In this document: positions 1 through 9,606 of the stretch, piece by piece
Numbering within the stretch: the stretch's first letter is position 1
Layout: each line of letters opens with the position of its first letter
Translations under genes and position numbers: made by a program
NCBI GenBank assembly: GCA_905250885.1
Contig: CAJNOQ010003347.1
Coordinates: 1-20,558 of the forward strand
Length of the DNA stretch: 20,558 nt
Direction: 5' to 3'
Source of the DNA: Didymodactylos carnosus
Taxonomy: Eukaryota; Rotifera; Eurotatoria; Philodinida; Philodinidae
The notes under the pieces: generated by a model
What the model was told of the DNA's origin: nothing
The model's database searches: none
What the model saw: the letters and a program-made list of their open reading frames with translations, nothing else

Positions 1-210
1 CATCTATCTTCAACTGTGGTGAAATTTTCCGACTCCTAGCTGATCGTGATCGTGAGCTGTTGTCAATGGCATTTTCATTAATTCACTCATATCTCTGTCA
101 AAAAGGCGCATGGGCCCAAACCAACTTGGGATTTTTCACTGCTGACTATTTCCTACATGATGAAAATAGTCTGAGTCGAAAAGCTTTTAATCACCTCGAG
201 AGGTTCCCTC
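1..210 (+). CDS. NWD1-like gene, exon 1 of those visible
   Basis: Reading frame starts at position 3 and is open to a GTAAGT donor at 211 (phase 1). It encodes visible residues 1-69, including LLADRDRELLSMAFSLIHSY and a HLERFP end. Any upstream exons, probably with the DUF4062-like N-terminus typical of this family, lie outside the window. Intron 211-286 (76 bp) ends in TTTAG. Confidence 0.75.
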
Positions 211-3200
211 GTAAGTTTATACATTTAGATATATAAAATGTTGTTGTTCGTCAATTTTTTTAATATCGGCGTGTTTTGTACTTTAGTAACGGCCAAAGAA
301 ATTTATCGTGCTATTAATAACAACTGTTTGTCTAATAAAACGAACCGTATCTTATGTTTTATACGTCAGATAATTGATATCGATGATGTAGAACCGTCGA
401 AATACGTTGAAAAAGAAGACGATGCACAAATCCTATTGAACGAATTAAAATCAATGATAAGAAGTACAATATCACCGAATAATATTAAAACATATCAGGT
501 TATTATTTGTTGCAAAAGATATAACTCTTCGTGGCTGTCCTCACTTTGTAACACCATATCTGTCCTTGGTCCAGTTGGACCCACCTTAAGAAAATATTTT
601 AAACCTAGCGGTTCTTTCTTTCGTTTAAGCATTTGATGCATGGATCGAAGACATTAATTACCCTCGGTCTGCACGTGGATATATCGACAAATATGTCAGT
701 AATACATTAGCTCGGAGTTGAGAGAACATTTTGTAAAGAATTTTTACACCTCACCTTACGTCCAGATTGTTCTGGGCAAATATAGCATCGTTTCTTCGCT
801 CGATTCGCATTCGTATTAACGTTGTGGTCCCTCTTTATATTCAGCTGGAGATCATAGTCGAGACATTGTAGAGCAAGTTTGACTTTCGGCATGAGACGCC
901 GCGTTAAATATACTACATATAGTAAATTGGCACTTTGTTTAATTTAGGATACTGAGATAGTTTTCTTGTCTCACTTAACGAAAGAACCGGGCTTACGACT
1001 AGAAGAAGACGAGGGAAAAATTAAGTGATGACAATCCAACAAATGTCTTTTCTAAGAGAATCACCAGAACAATAAAGGGCAGCTCAAACCGGACTTTAAG
1101 TCATGACTATAACACCGTAGCTGTCCTGGGGTCCACGTGGACCCATACTCTAAAATTCTGCCCTTAAGATATATTGATAAAATTTAGATAGATTCTTGTG
1201 CATGAATATTAAACCAATGATTACAGAAGAAAGTGGCTTGAAAGGATTAATAGTGACATAGCAAGAAACAAAACATTGCAAAGTGGGTCCACGTGGATTC
1301 CACGATAGCTACGAACGGTTAATAGATCAATTCGAATTTTTGTTTAGGTCAAATTGAACGATGCACAAAATAGAGAGAATTATATTCAAGCGTTTCTGGA
1401 CGATTTTTATCTTATGATAAAAGATCAAATTGATTACTCTATGCACGAACAACAAACTAGATCACAAAACGGCTCATTGTATGATGAAATTCTCGAACAT
1501 GCCATACAATGTCAAATGTTGAACAAACGATTCCAACAAAGAAATGAAATTTTAGATAAGGTGTAAACGTATAGTGTCTGATGCTTAGTCCAAGATGGTC
1601 ATCATTGTTGATATGTCATATTTTTAAGGTAAAAGATTATCTACTGGACTCAAGTACATCAAAACCATGTGTATTATATGGCGAATCTGGTTGTGGAAAA
1701 TCATCAATTATGGCTAGATTAGTAACGGAGGTATTGTTTGTCGAACAGCTAACTTTGTACAATTGGACAGCTTGTCCAGCTAACGGTCCGCTTTTTTCGC
1801 TCGTTTTCCAAAACTATGGCACTAAAGCTACAAACTAATCTAAACTGGCAACTAGATAATTAAGTAAATTAAACGTTTCTCTACAAAATGAAAGGTGTCT
1901 CGGCTCTGAACGGTGATTTGTTATGAAACTACAGCTGTTGTACAAATAGTTCAAAAGATCGATTTAGGCGCTATCTGAAAAACGTATTTAATAGAGTGAA
2001 GACGAGCAGGAGAAGATTCAACAAGTATACTCAGTTTGTAGAAAATTGTTTACTCTACAAGATGCGATAGCTTTTTAAGTTCGAAACTATTCTAATTAAT
2101 TTGTGTTAATCAAAGAAACACCGTGACGCTTTTAACCGTTTTTATGTTACAGCGTCGCGGTGTTTCTTTGATTAACACAAATTAATTAGAATAGTTTTGA
2201 ACTTAAAAAGCTATCGCATCTTGTAGAGTAAACAATTTTCTACAAACTGGTATCTTCTCCTGCTCGTCTTCACTCTTTTAAATACGTTTTTCAGACAGCT
2301 CCTTAATCGATCTTTTGAGCTATTTGTACAACAGCTGTAGTTTCATAACAAATCACCGTTCAGAGGTGAGGCACTTTTCATTTTGTAGAGAAACGTTTAA
2401 TTTACTTAATTATCTAGTTGCCAGTTTAGATTGGTTTGTAGCTTTAGTGCCATAGTTTTTGGACAACGAGCGAAATAAGGGGCCTTTAGCTGGGACTCCA
2501 CTGGTGGGATAGAATCGAATTAAGTTCGTGAACTAGATCTAAATTACTACGGCTCAAAGTCTCAAATGCATGTGATTTAAGGTCACTTTTACTAGAGTAT
2601 CGTCAAACTAAACTAAACTTTTTTTCTTCGGCGGACTTCTGAGAATCCGGTGAGACTATTCTGTTTCTTTTATTAAGAACTTCAGATAATGACTGCACCT
2701 ATTTTTAAAACATATTGTTAGCGGACACGTAAGTAAATACTTTTAATTCTTTGTGAGCTCAAGTGCGTTGACGTAAAGTTCGAATATATCTCTTGTTTGT
2801 TAGGAAAATGGTTTTAAAATCTGAAAAAAAAAACAGATTACTTTCGTCAACCATCAACTGAATTTTACAACTAGGAAAGAGATTCGGGATGCTGTTTTAT
2901 GTATTCAATAAACATTTACTTTTTTCAAGATTTCTAAATGGTATTCGAATTCCCCATCACAATCTGTTTCTGTTATTATTCGATTTCTTGGTACAACGCC
3001 CTCATCGTCCGATATCTCTAAGCCATTATCTAGTATCATTGAACAAATCTGTCAGCTTTATCAAATCCAAGTATCACCATCCAGCGCCGAATTAAAATAT
3101 CAGTTAGAACAATTACTGACATTAATTCCTAAGTCTGAACAATTGGTACTGTTGCTCGATTCTGTTGATCAGTTAGATGTTGAACAATATGATTGTACGA

Positions 3201-6200
3201 AGTGGTTACCAGCGATATATCCCTCGAATGTTAAATGTGTTCTCTCAACAATACCAACAATCGAAGTAAATAGACAAACGTATGATATTCTTGATGGATT
3301 AAGAAAACTGATCGGCTTCGAGATCGAAATAACAGAACTCAATGAGATGCTAGCCATTCAAACACTTTATTCATGGTTGAAAACAGATCATCGTCAATTA
3401 ACTCCAATTCAACATGAATGGATTCAACAGAAAATATTGCGAACACATACAATCACTCCGCTGTTTCTCTCATTACTCTATGATCAAACTCTCTTATGGC
3501 ATTCCTATGACACTGAAATTGATAAAAAATTTCTAAAAATTAGACACACTATGGAGGCAATCGGTTATTTATATGATCAGATGGGTAATAAACATGGTCA
3601 AGTATTATTTCGTCGCTCTATGAGATATATTCAACTATTTGGCGGTTTAACGGAAAACGAGTTAGAAGACGTGCTTAGTTTAGATGATCAAGTGTTGCAA
3701 TCAATATTTGTCCATTATTTACCACCACAAAATATATTTCGTCTCCCATCGACATTATGGTTACGAATACGAAATGATATGCAAAAGTATCTTGTTGAGA
3801 AGGATATAGATGGTTTACCGTGCCTCTACTTGTAAGTAATCTTTACTTCTTCATTTATCATATGTTCTAAAATAATCGAACATAATACGGAATAGATTAA
3901 TTAATGCACCTGTTCGAAAAATGTCGAAGTAAACAGGTCGAAATATCCGAATGAAAGGGTTCAGAACAGATGCATTAATTAATCTGTTCTGTATTAAATT
4001 GTTGCTCATTACAGCTTCTAATGCCGAGCATCATAGTTTGTCAAGTTTTAGTTTCAGTTCAGGTACCGAGCTTTTGATTAGATTAGTGTTAACACGCCGT
4101 ATTTTCGCCACGTTTTTGTCGATCTCGTTCAAACTTACATCGGACATGTAACCTACTAGATAAAAAAGTTGTAAATTCTTCACTCATAAATAAAATACCT
4201 CAGTATCATAAAATACTAGGTTTCAAACTGGAACTATTAAAGAAAATCTATAGAAAACTAGTTTTATGAGAGTTCTAAGTTACCTTATCGAGATACATCA
4301 TTCTTAAAACCTTGGGCAAAATCGATTGAAACATTTTGAATCTCCTACCAGCATATGTTTTACAGATCACTAATACATCGTCGTGTAGCGGTAATGACAT
4401 AGAGGACTTAGAGAAACTATATATCCAGAACTTTCACATACGACAGAGTTTGGTCACACTGGAATTAGGATGGTATTAAAAGATATTTCGGAGTGACATA
4501 GAAAATACACTGCATGCTTCGTCTCTTTTTAAACGGCAGCTTGTCCAGAAACGCGAAGTAACAGCAGAGTTCGTGAATGCTTCAACTCTACAGAATGATA
4601 GTTTATTGTAAATATCTCCTCCGGAGGGGTGAAATAGCATTTTTAATGCCAAAATGCTTCCAGCAATTGCCGGATTTGATACCAAAAATGCCTAAAATTG
4701 TCGTATTATCTTTGAACTCATTTCAGCAAGGAATAAAAATAAAAGCATTTTAATATTTTTGAGCCGTTCATTTTTTAAATTATTTTGATGAGTTCAAAGG
4801 TGTTGTAAATAACATTAGTGCCTCTGCGCTGCATTTCTTCTCAACTAGTTGAGTAGGTCAGAAACAGGGGTTGGATCGTTACCAGTACCGTTACTGTAAC
4901 GGTAACGATTCAAGCGTTACCGTTACCGATAAGGAGTAACGGCCGTTACTTATAATGGTGAGGGTTTGACTGTAAAAATTTGACTTGGCACGTGAACATG
5001 TTACCTGTTACTAAGTAGTAAAAGTTACGCTTTAAGTGTTACCTTTACTAGTAATGGTAACGCAAAATCGTTACCGGAGTAACGAGTAATGGCCCACCTC
5101 CTAGTCAAAAACCTATGAGGCAATGTACTTTTATAACAAACTGCATCTCTTCTAGTTATCACCGAAGTTTTCAATTCTATGACTCATTTTTCGATATGCC
5201 TCGATTGATTGAAGAAAGGAAAGAACAAGTTGTGTTAGAACAAAATCGCATTGAATATTATGCTGACCAATTTTCTAAGCCTTATATTATCCAATCTCAA
5301 AAACTTGTTGAAAAATATAAACTCAACTCTAATATTCTCCACCCGAATCGATGCATAGCCAAACAACAGCCGCTTGTCGTTATTTCACGAAAGAAAAAAG
5401 TGCATTACAATCAACGTAAAATTCGTCAACTATGTCAAAATATTGCACGCTATGATTTCAGTCATAAGTATACAGTATACGATTATGATTTTATGTCAGC
5501 CTATCTTCATTTTCACAAATTAACAGATCTTCTGTATGAGTTTTCAATCGGGGCACTAGATCCCGATGGTGAACTGAATTTCTTGTTAAAACTATATGAG
5601 ATGTTAGGAGATCAATATCCGGACAACTTTGCTTATGAAATAGCTTCTTATCTCTTCCCATTATCAGATGCACTTCCCGATAGTTTATTGAATTTATTAC
5701 AACACTGCTTAAACAATTGCTCGTTATTATACAAAACACCCGTACTATGGTTTGAGAATTCCTTACAATTTCAACTGATTGGTGAACAAGTACATGCAAT
5801 GCTAATCCGACCATTCAGTTTATTTGTATTAACCAATACGAGACTGATATGTTTTTCATCTCTGCACTATACATTAATATGCACTCAAACATATTATTTA
5901 AACGATATATACACAATGTTAAAACTCAATTACCCATTTATATGTGCCTATTCTGAGCGAGCATTTATTGTTTTTAACTTCGCCACTGCTAAAAAACAAT
6001 GCGAATGTTTTCGACTCTCTGGAGCAGTAAATGTAATTGAATTTATCGATAAAAATGATTTCATCATCGTTTGCTACAAAAATAGTACTTTTGTGGAAAT
6101 CTTGAAATGTGAAAATGGTGAACTGGTGTATAAACACGACTACAATATCAAAATTCTTCTCGTTCAAACGAATGTGACAAAAAAAAAGGATATTTTAGTT

Positions 6201-9200
6201 AAGGTTGTGCTCTCGAATAATCAAATTGATTATTCTTGGTTTAAAACTGATAACGGATTTACTCATATTCGACGCTTAGAAGTAATAGCGAATGACTATA
6301 CCGAGCTACTCAATGCATTTATAGATTTTTCTTATAATAAAGAGAAAAATCAGCTGGCATTTTTCGATATCAACGATGGTGTAATTACCAATGTTATTTT
6401 ACCACCGTCATCCATTTCGTTTTTTTCTAAACTTTATCCCTATGAAGTAGTTGCTTGCTTGACTTCAAATGCCGTTTACATCGTACACACAGCTTGCAAC
6501 TATTTTGAAATCAAAGGCGAATACCATCGAATACAGTCAGCTTGTTCGGCTGAGGAATTCAGTGATGATCAATTTTTGTTATGCCTAAATGAACAAGTTC
6601 TTGATATCTATCAGTGGAAAAGCGAACAGAATTATTGCCTATTTGCGCGTATAAAAATGACTGACTCAACAGCCACAATTACAAATGTAGCATGTAAAAT
6701 AGGTATGTAATGATAAATGCATGTTTTCCCTTCATACTGGAAAGTTTGATTGAAGATTGGTTTGATGGTGCAACCGTTTATTGTTCAACGAGCAATGGTG
6801 AACTGAGAAAATACAATGGAACGATGATGACATTTCCACCCATAACAACTCATGGAACCCCTTATCATTATGCTCAGATTAAATCAATCTCCAGCTTGGA
6901 CATACAAGATGAGTATGCCATCACACTGGACGACACTAAACAGTACGTATGTCCTAACATCCCGCCTTACATACGAAATGATAGAACATTTACTACTCTA
7001 TCATTAATGTCTAACAGAATTCCGACACCGAGAGATGAATGTGGCTACGTTCATGGAATAATTGAGAACACACTTTAATTGTCAAGCTCACATTTTATTT
7101 AAGATATAAAAAGAACACGCTAAATGAATCAGATAAGTATGACTTTTCACAATTAAGTGTCAAAACATTTGAAATAACTTACTGGTTTTGTTAACGGTAT
7201 CACACTTACTACAGTATGTTTTGTGGAACTTCCTCACTGTCTTCGAAGAGAGAGTAACAGTTTACCATCCCCAAACCGCTGTCTTTAAGATAAATTTGGC
7301 TTCCCTTGCTCCCTTGGAGTACACAACCTGTTAAAATGGTAGTCACAACCTCTTAAAAGGCGCATAAACCTCTTAACGTGGTAGTCGCAATCTCTTAGAA
7401 AAATATGTTAAACAAAATTCAAAAAAAAAACATTCATATACTCCAGCTTACAGCCAAAGATAAATGTTTCGTTAGAAAAAAAATTTCATCCATGTTCTTT
7501 AAATTTCATTAGTATATTAAACTTTTATTTCAGTTTAGAACTTTTTTTAAGACTAGACGTCTCAGTACTGAGAGTTTCACCTTTTAGCACCTTTAAGTGC
7601 TATCCTGTCAATGTTTTTTTCCTGTTTGAATACATGCTTTCACGTGATAAAAGATTAATTCGCCGGCTTGAGTTGTTTACGATCACCTAGGCTAAGGAAG
7701 ATTTTTGAATGTTTTCACCAAGTGCAGCTGACGCGTTTTTGTGCTGATTATGAGTAGCAATTTTACAACGAATAAAAGCTAAATTTTCAGTTCAAAAAGT
7801 AAATTTCAAGTTAGATCTGTTTTTTACTCTTAAAGAAAAAACGAGAAACATTGTGGAAAAAAGGCACACTGTTAAGCTAATACGGGTCCTCATACTCATG
7901 ACAGTCAAACATAGATGTCGGGGTTTCAGAAGTTTTCTGTCTTTGACCAGTATTTCCCATCAGATCAAAGATTATTTTAATTATAATTTTGTTTCAGTCA
8001 TCTCATCATCTGGTCATTCACTGATAAATTAGCAATTGTTAAAGAAATGGAATTACCGAACCCAATTACACAAATTTCTGTCCTTTTCCCGCACATTCTT
8101 CTTCTTGATTCTGAATGTAGCATTCATATTTATTCAATTTCTTCCTCCGAACAATGTACCGCTTTATTCCACACAACCCAATTTCGTCATGAGTTAGCAA
8201 TGAAAATTTTTCCCTTCCGAAAATCGTATTACATCATTTGTGGTGATTCCTTGCAATTATTTCAAATCGATACAACATCAAGAGAATTAAAATTAAAATA
8301 TCTAACTCAATTTAAGACTCAATTCAGGAAGAAACTACTATCAACATTGATGATTGAACCACAACCCGTATTAGTTTTATTATCGGACGATTGTAAAGAA
8401 CTAGCAATATGGAATTTACAGGAACAACACGTTTCTATTATTTTTCTACAGCAAACGTTTGATATTCGACAAATTGAAACTGTTTACACTTGTCTTCTTT
8501 TGCGAGATCATCGAGAAAATTTATATTTATGGAGTATTCTTGATCAGACATTTCGACACCTTGGTTATGCACATGTACAAACCACGGCCATGAATCGATT
8601 GGTCATTTACAATAAGGAGAAGCTTATACTATATGACCTTGAGAAGAAACTAAAGGGTGAGATTCGCTTAGAGAACACCAAGTTTGATTCTATATCTCTG
8701 AATACAAATGGTGAATATTTATTTGCATTAAATCTTGAAGCATCGCTGTTGTTCATGTATCGTGTCAATGACGGTCAACACTTGGAAAAACTATTTATTA
8801 AGCATTTAACGCTCATTATAAAAGCGAATGACAATTACGTACTACTCAAATCGAATGAGAAACTATTGGTATTAGCAATTAAAGATAAAAATCGACCACA
8901 AAATATAAGAAACAGGTAAGTGGTATAAGTGGGTTTTGCAAAAACACCTCATACTAATGATTTTCACAATTTTATAGTAAATTCACACAAATTTGACGTG
9001 AAGTTATAAGGGGGATCCCCTCACCCTTTTTTTTCGTCAGTTTATAGAGGATACTTTGAAGAGTATTTCGTATGAGTTTTTCAGTTCCCGGACTTCTACC
9101 TTTTGAGGAAAAATTCAAAAAATATTTTTGTCAAAACCTAGAAGTGATGAATTAACAGCACACGTCCGCGTGCTCTAACCAAAATTGCTCACTGTGCGAC

Positions 9201-9474
9201 ACTATGTAAGACTTCCACGATCCTTCGGTATCGACAAAACTAGAGTTTGAAAATGTTCTAAGACTTCTGATATTCTCGACATTGAGAAACTGATAAAAAA
9301 TACGGTGATCGGCGATGACTCATTCTGTTAGGCTTTTATGTGAAATTTCTTTGTTTTTGCTTTAGATTGAAAGTAAATGGTAACGAAACAATAAATGTGA
9401 CATCAACTTTGTTCAAAAACAATGAATGGATGAATTGTCATCTAGCCAACTGTCGGTGGATTCCAACTATTTAA
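1..9474 (+). CDS. NACHT and WD-repeat protein (NWD1-like STAND NTPase), 5' partial, 10 exons
   Basis: Spliced gene open at the left edge. My model is join(<1..210, 287..547, 630..694, 1348..1560, 1629..1730, 2930..3831, 5156..6706, 6745..6942, 7998..8915, 9366..9474), first full codon at position 3. Phases agree at all nine junctions and about 1508 residues are visible. Order: an N-terminal NWD-type region (1-249), a NACHT NTPase with Walker A GESGCGKSS (267-275), an RFLGTT motif (301-306) and Walker B LVLLLD (355-360), a winged-helix/linker region ending near the FYHRSF segment (about 584), then a long beta-propeller-like region (about 800-1473) with LAIWNL, LYLWSI and LIIWSF strand endings. 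Known family role: STAND proteins are nucleotide-dependent signalling or scaffold ATPases, usually cytosolic; a particular role here is not shown. Weakest points are the exon 2 donor and the 38-bp intron between exons 7 and 8. No in-frame stop or frameshift, so it looks functional despite transposon-filled introns. Confidence 0.85.
191..215 (+). repeat. 25-bp segment at exon 1/intron 1 boundary, repeated at 14289
   Basis: Identical 25 bases occur here (end of exon 1 plus GTAAG donor) and at 14289-14313 on the same strand; core ACCTCGAGAGGTTCCCTC. Flanking sequence is not shared. Confidence 0.75.
287..547 (+). CDS. NWD1-like gene, exon 2
   Basis: Encodes residues 70-156 with LTAKEIYRAI at the start and CFIRQIIDID in the middle, resembling the region ahead of the NACHT in NWD proteins. 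The donor is uncertain. GTAACA at 548 (phase 1) keeps the frame into exon 3. A nicer-looking CAG|GTTATT donor at 499 would break the frame. The 548 donor lies inside a piggyBac-terminus-like repeat, so the stretch 499-547 may be coding sequence gained late. Confidence 0.6.
549..583 (+). repeat. piggyBac-terminus-like repeat, copy 1
   Basis: TAACACC..CTGTCC..GGTCC.GTTGGACCCA resembles 1110-1145 and, inverted, 1284-1322. It sits in intron 2 of the NWD1-like gene and overlaps the donor I prefer. Confidence 0.5.
630..694 (+). CDS. NWD1-like gene, exon 3 (short)
   Basis: 65-bp exon with FDAWIEDINYPRSARGYIDK, bounded by acceptor TTTAAG at 629 and donor GTCAGT at 695. Joining it in phase 0 to exon 4 gives GYIDKYVKLNDAQ without a break. 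The donor is non-standard at +3 (C), so usage should be tested with RNA. Confidence 0.6.
707..892 (-). pseudogene. piggyBac-like transposase remnant (C-terminal Zn-ribbon part)
   Basis: Minus-strand frame of 61 codons with AKKRCYICPEQSGRKVRCK. This resembles the Cys-rich C-terminal domain of piggyBac-type transposases, where Cys pairs bind zinc. The later Cys/His residues are missing and the frame ends within a few codons. It lies antisense inside intron 3 (695-1347), flanked on the right by repeats with a TTAA edge, which fits piggyBac. Clearly a non-functional fragment; identification rests on one short motif. Confidence 0.45.
1110..1322. mobile_element. Inverted terminal-repeat-like pair, piggyBac-type, with TTAA edge
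   Basis: 1110-1145 and 1284-1322 are inverted copies around the palindrome GTCCACGTGGAC, both carrying a (C)GTAGCT(G/A)TC segment. The right copy ends at TTAA (1319-1322), the target site used by piggyBac elements. The transposase-like fragment lies outside this pair at 707-892, so the arrangement is rearranged or nested. Confidence 0.45.
1348..1560 (+). CDS. NWD1-like gene, exon 4
   Basis: 71 codons in phase 0 at both ends, acceptor TGTTTAG before 1348 and donor GTGTAA at 1561. Encodes residues 179-249 with FLDDFYLMIKDQIDYSMHEQ and a helical ECQ/QCQ-type stretch ahead of the NACHT. Intron 1561-1628 is 68 bp. Confidence 0.8.
1629..1730 (+). CDS. NWD1-like gene, exon 5 (Walker A)
   Basis: 34 codons, phase 0 at both ends. 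Contains the P-loop GESGCGKSS at residues 267-275 with the catalytic-site lysine K273, followed by IMARLVTE. The donor GTATTG at 1731 opens the 1199-bp intron that carries the foldback element. Confidence 0.85.
1775..2493. mobile_element. Large foldback (inverted-repeat) element in the NACHT intron
   Basis: Left arm about 1775-2130 and right arm about 2151-2493 are reverse complements at roughly 94% identity over the part I compared. A gap of about 12 bases near 2020 is present only in the left arm. The loop is about 20 bp (2131-2150). The innermost stem includes TTTGTGTTAATCAAAGAAAC. No coding frame of note. The element fills more than half of the intron between the Walker A and Walker B exons. 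Could be a foldback transposon or MITE, or a local inverted duplication. No clear target-site duplication was found. Confidence 0.85.
2930..3831 (+). CDS. NWD1-like gene, exon 6 (Walker B, rest of NACHT, winged helix)
   Basis: Acceptor TTTTTCAAG before 2930. 300 codons, residues 284-583. Starts ISKWYSNSPS and contains IIRFLGTTPSSSD, Walker B LVLLLDSVDQLD (355-366), then KWLPAIYPSNVKCVLSTIP as a sensor-1-like strand. Ends RIRNDMQKYLVEKDIDGLPC, typical of the family's stretch before the WD region. Donor GTAAGT at 3832, phase 2. Confidence 0.88.
3883..3995. repeat. Short inverted repeat in intron 6
   Basis: Arms of about 34 bp around TTAATTAATGCA: 3883-3919 and 3961-3995, with a few mismatches and a spacer of about 40 bp. 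MITE-like hairpin just after the exon 6 donor. Confidence 0.7.
4476..4685 (-). pseudogene. Degenerate hAT transposase C-terminal remnant
   Basis: Minus-strand frame with FHPSGGDIYNKLS and RVEAFT. This resembles the hAT dimerisation region, where a (S)xGxI..xxR/K..L....VEAL pattern follows an ERxFS motif. The ERxFS part is not intact. It lies antisense in intron 6, about 180 bp from a hAT-type MITE. Fragment, non-functional; assignment is tentative. Confidence 0.35.
4857..5111. mobile_element. hAT-type MITE (239 bp) with 8-bp target duplication
   Basis: Element 4865-5103. Left end CAGGGGTTGGATCG; reverse complement of the right end TAGGAGGTGGGCCA. These are imperfect hAT-like terminal repeats of the CAGGGGTGGGC kind. 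Flanks GTCAGAAA (4857-4864) and GTCAAAAA (5104-5111) match at 7 of 8, as expected for a hAT target duplication. The interior is packed with GTTACC/GGTAAC motifs, many palindromic. The element ends 44 bp before the exon 7 acceptor dinucleotide closes. Confidence 0.8.
5156..6706 (+). CDS. NWD1-like gene, exon 7 (linker and first propeller part)
   Basis: Acceptor CTCTTCTAG before 5156. Residues 585-1100 begin YHRSFQFYDSFFD, continuing the exon 6 end in frame. First a helical linker (about 585-800), then short hydrophobic beta-strand repeats ending in motifs such as VLDIYQWKS. Canonical GH..WD pairs are mostly lost, as in divergent propellers. The 3' end is uncertain. GT at 6707 gives a 38-bp intron that keeps frame. 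GTATGT at 6703 looks stronger but then no AG acceptor restores the frame. Confidence 0.8.
6745..6942 (+). CDS. NWD1-like gene, exon 8
   Basis: Residues 1102-1166: IEDWFDGATVYCSTSNGELR and PPITTHGTPYHYAQIKSISS, ending LDDTK. Donor CA|GTACGT at 6943 in phase 2 joins exon 9 to give LDDTKHHLIIWSF, a good propeller strand. That splice match is strong support for this end; the start depends on the 38-bp intron. Confidence 0.7.
6943..7997 (+). other. Intron 8 of the NWD1-like gene (1055 bp)
   Basis: Bounded by CA|GTACGT and TTTCAG. Apart from the 21-22 bp tandem repeat near 7323-7405 I see no gene, transposase or clear inverted repeat in it. Confidence 0.7.
7323..7405. repeat. Degenerate 21-22 bp tandem repeat, 4 copies
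   Basis: Units starting near 7323, 7345, 7366 and 7387 share ACAACCTCTTAAAA, with GGTAGTC before alternate copies. Located in intron 8 of the NWD1-like gene. Confidence 0.65.
7998..8915 (+). CDS. NWD1-like gene, exon 9 (WD-like propeller)
   Basis: Acceptor TTTGTTTCAG before 7998; 305 full codons, residues 1168-1472. Repeated strand patterns with W or Y endings: HLIIWSF, IHIYSIS, LQLFQID, ELAIWNL, NLYLWSI, KLILYDL, LLFMYRV. Donor GTAAGT at 8916, phase 2. Everything downstream of the ATG at 8047 is one open frame, but the splice join shows the exon begins earlier. Confidence 0.85.
9366..9474 (+). CDS. NWD1-like gene, terminal exon
   Basis: Acceptor TTTGCTTTAG before 9366. One base completes an Arg codon, then 35 codons (LKVNGNETINVTSTLF...NCRWIPTI) and TAA at 9472-9474. 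The phase fits exon 9 across a 450-bp intron. Homology of this tail was not recognised, so the last exon is supported only by splice signals and frame. Confidence 0.55.
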
Positions 9475-9606
9475 AAAAATCTATACGATTCGTTAACGCC
9501 TAAGGATAGGAAATGAAATATCTATCTCCAGTGTTTGTTCTTGGATTCGGAAATTGATGTAGAGCTCTGTACTTTCCGTTGGTGCTTAGCGTCTTCGAGT
9601 TTGCTT

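Noticed and set aside
1581-1838. 85-codon plus-strand frame taken as a gene
   Set aside because: Only 1629-1730 is exon; the start lies in a 68-bp intron and the end runs into the foldback element.
2889-3095. 68-codon plus-strand frame
   Set aside because: Out of frame with exon 6, which reads through the same bases with NACHT motifs.
4865-5103. GTTACC repeats read as telomere-like or CRISPR-like
   Set aside because: Irregular spacing and orientation, and hAT-type ends with a target duplication explain the segment better.
5491-6167. Minus-strand frames opposite exon 7
   Set aside because: Shadows of the NWD1-like exon; no domain signals.
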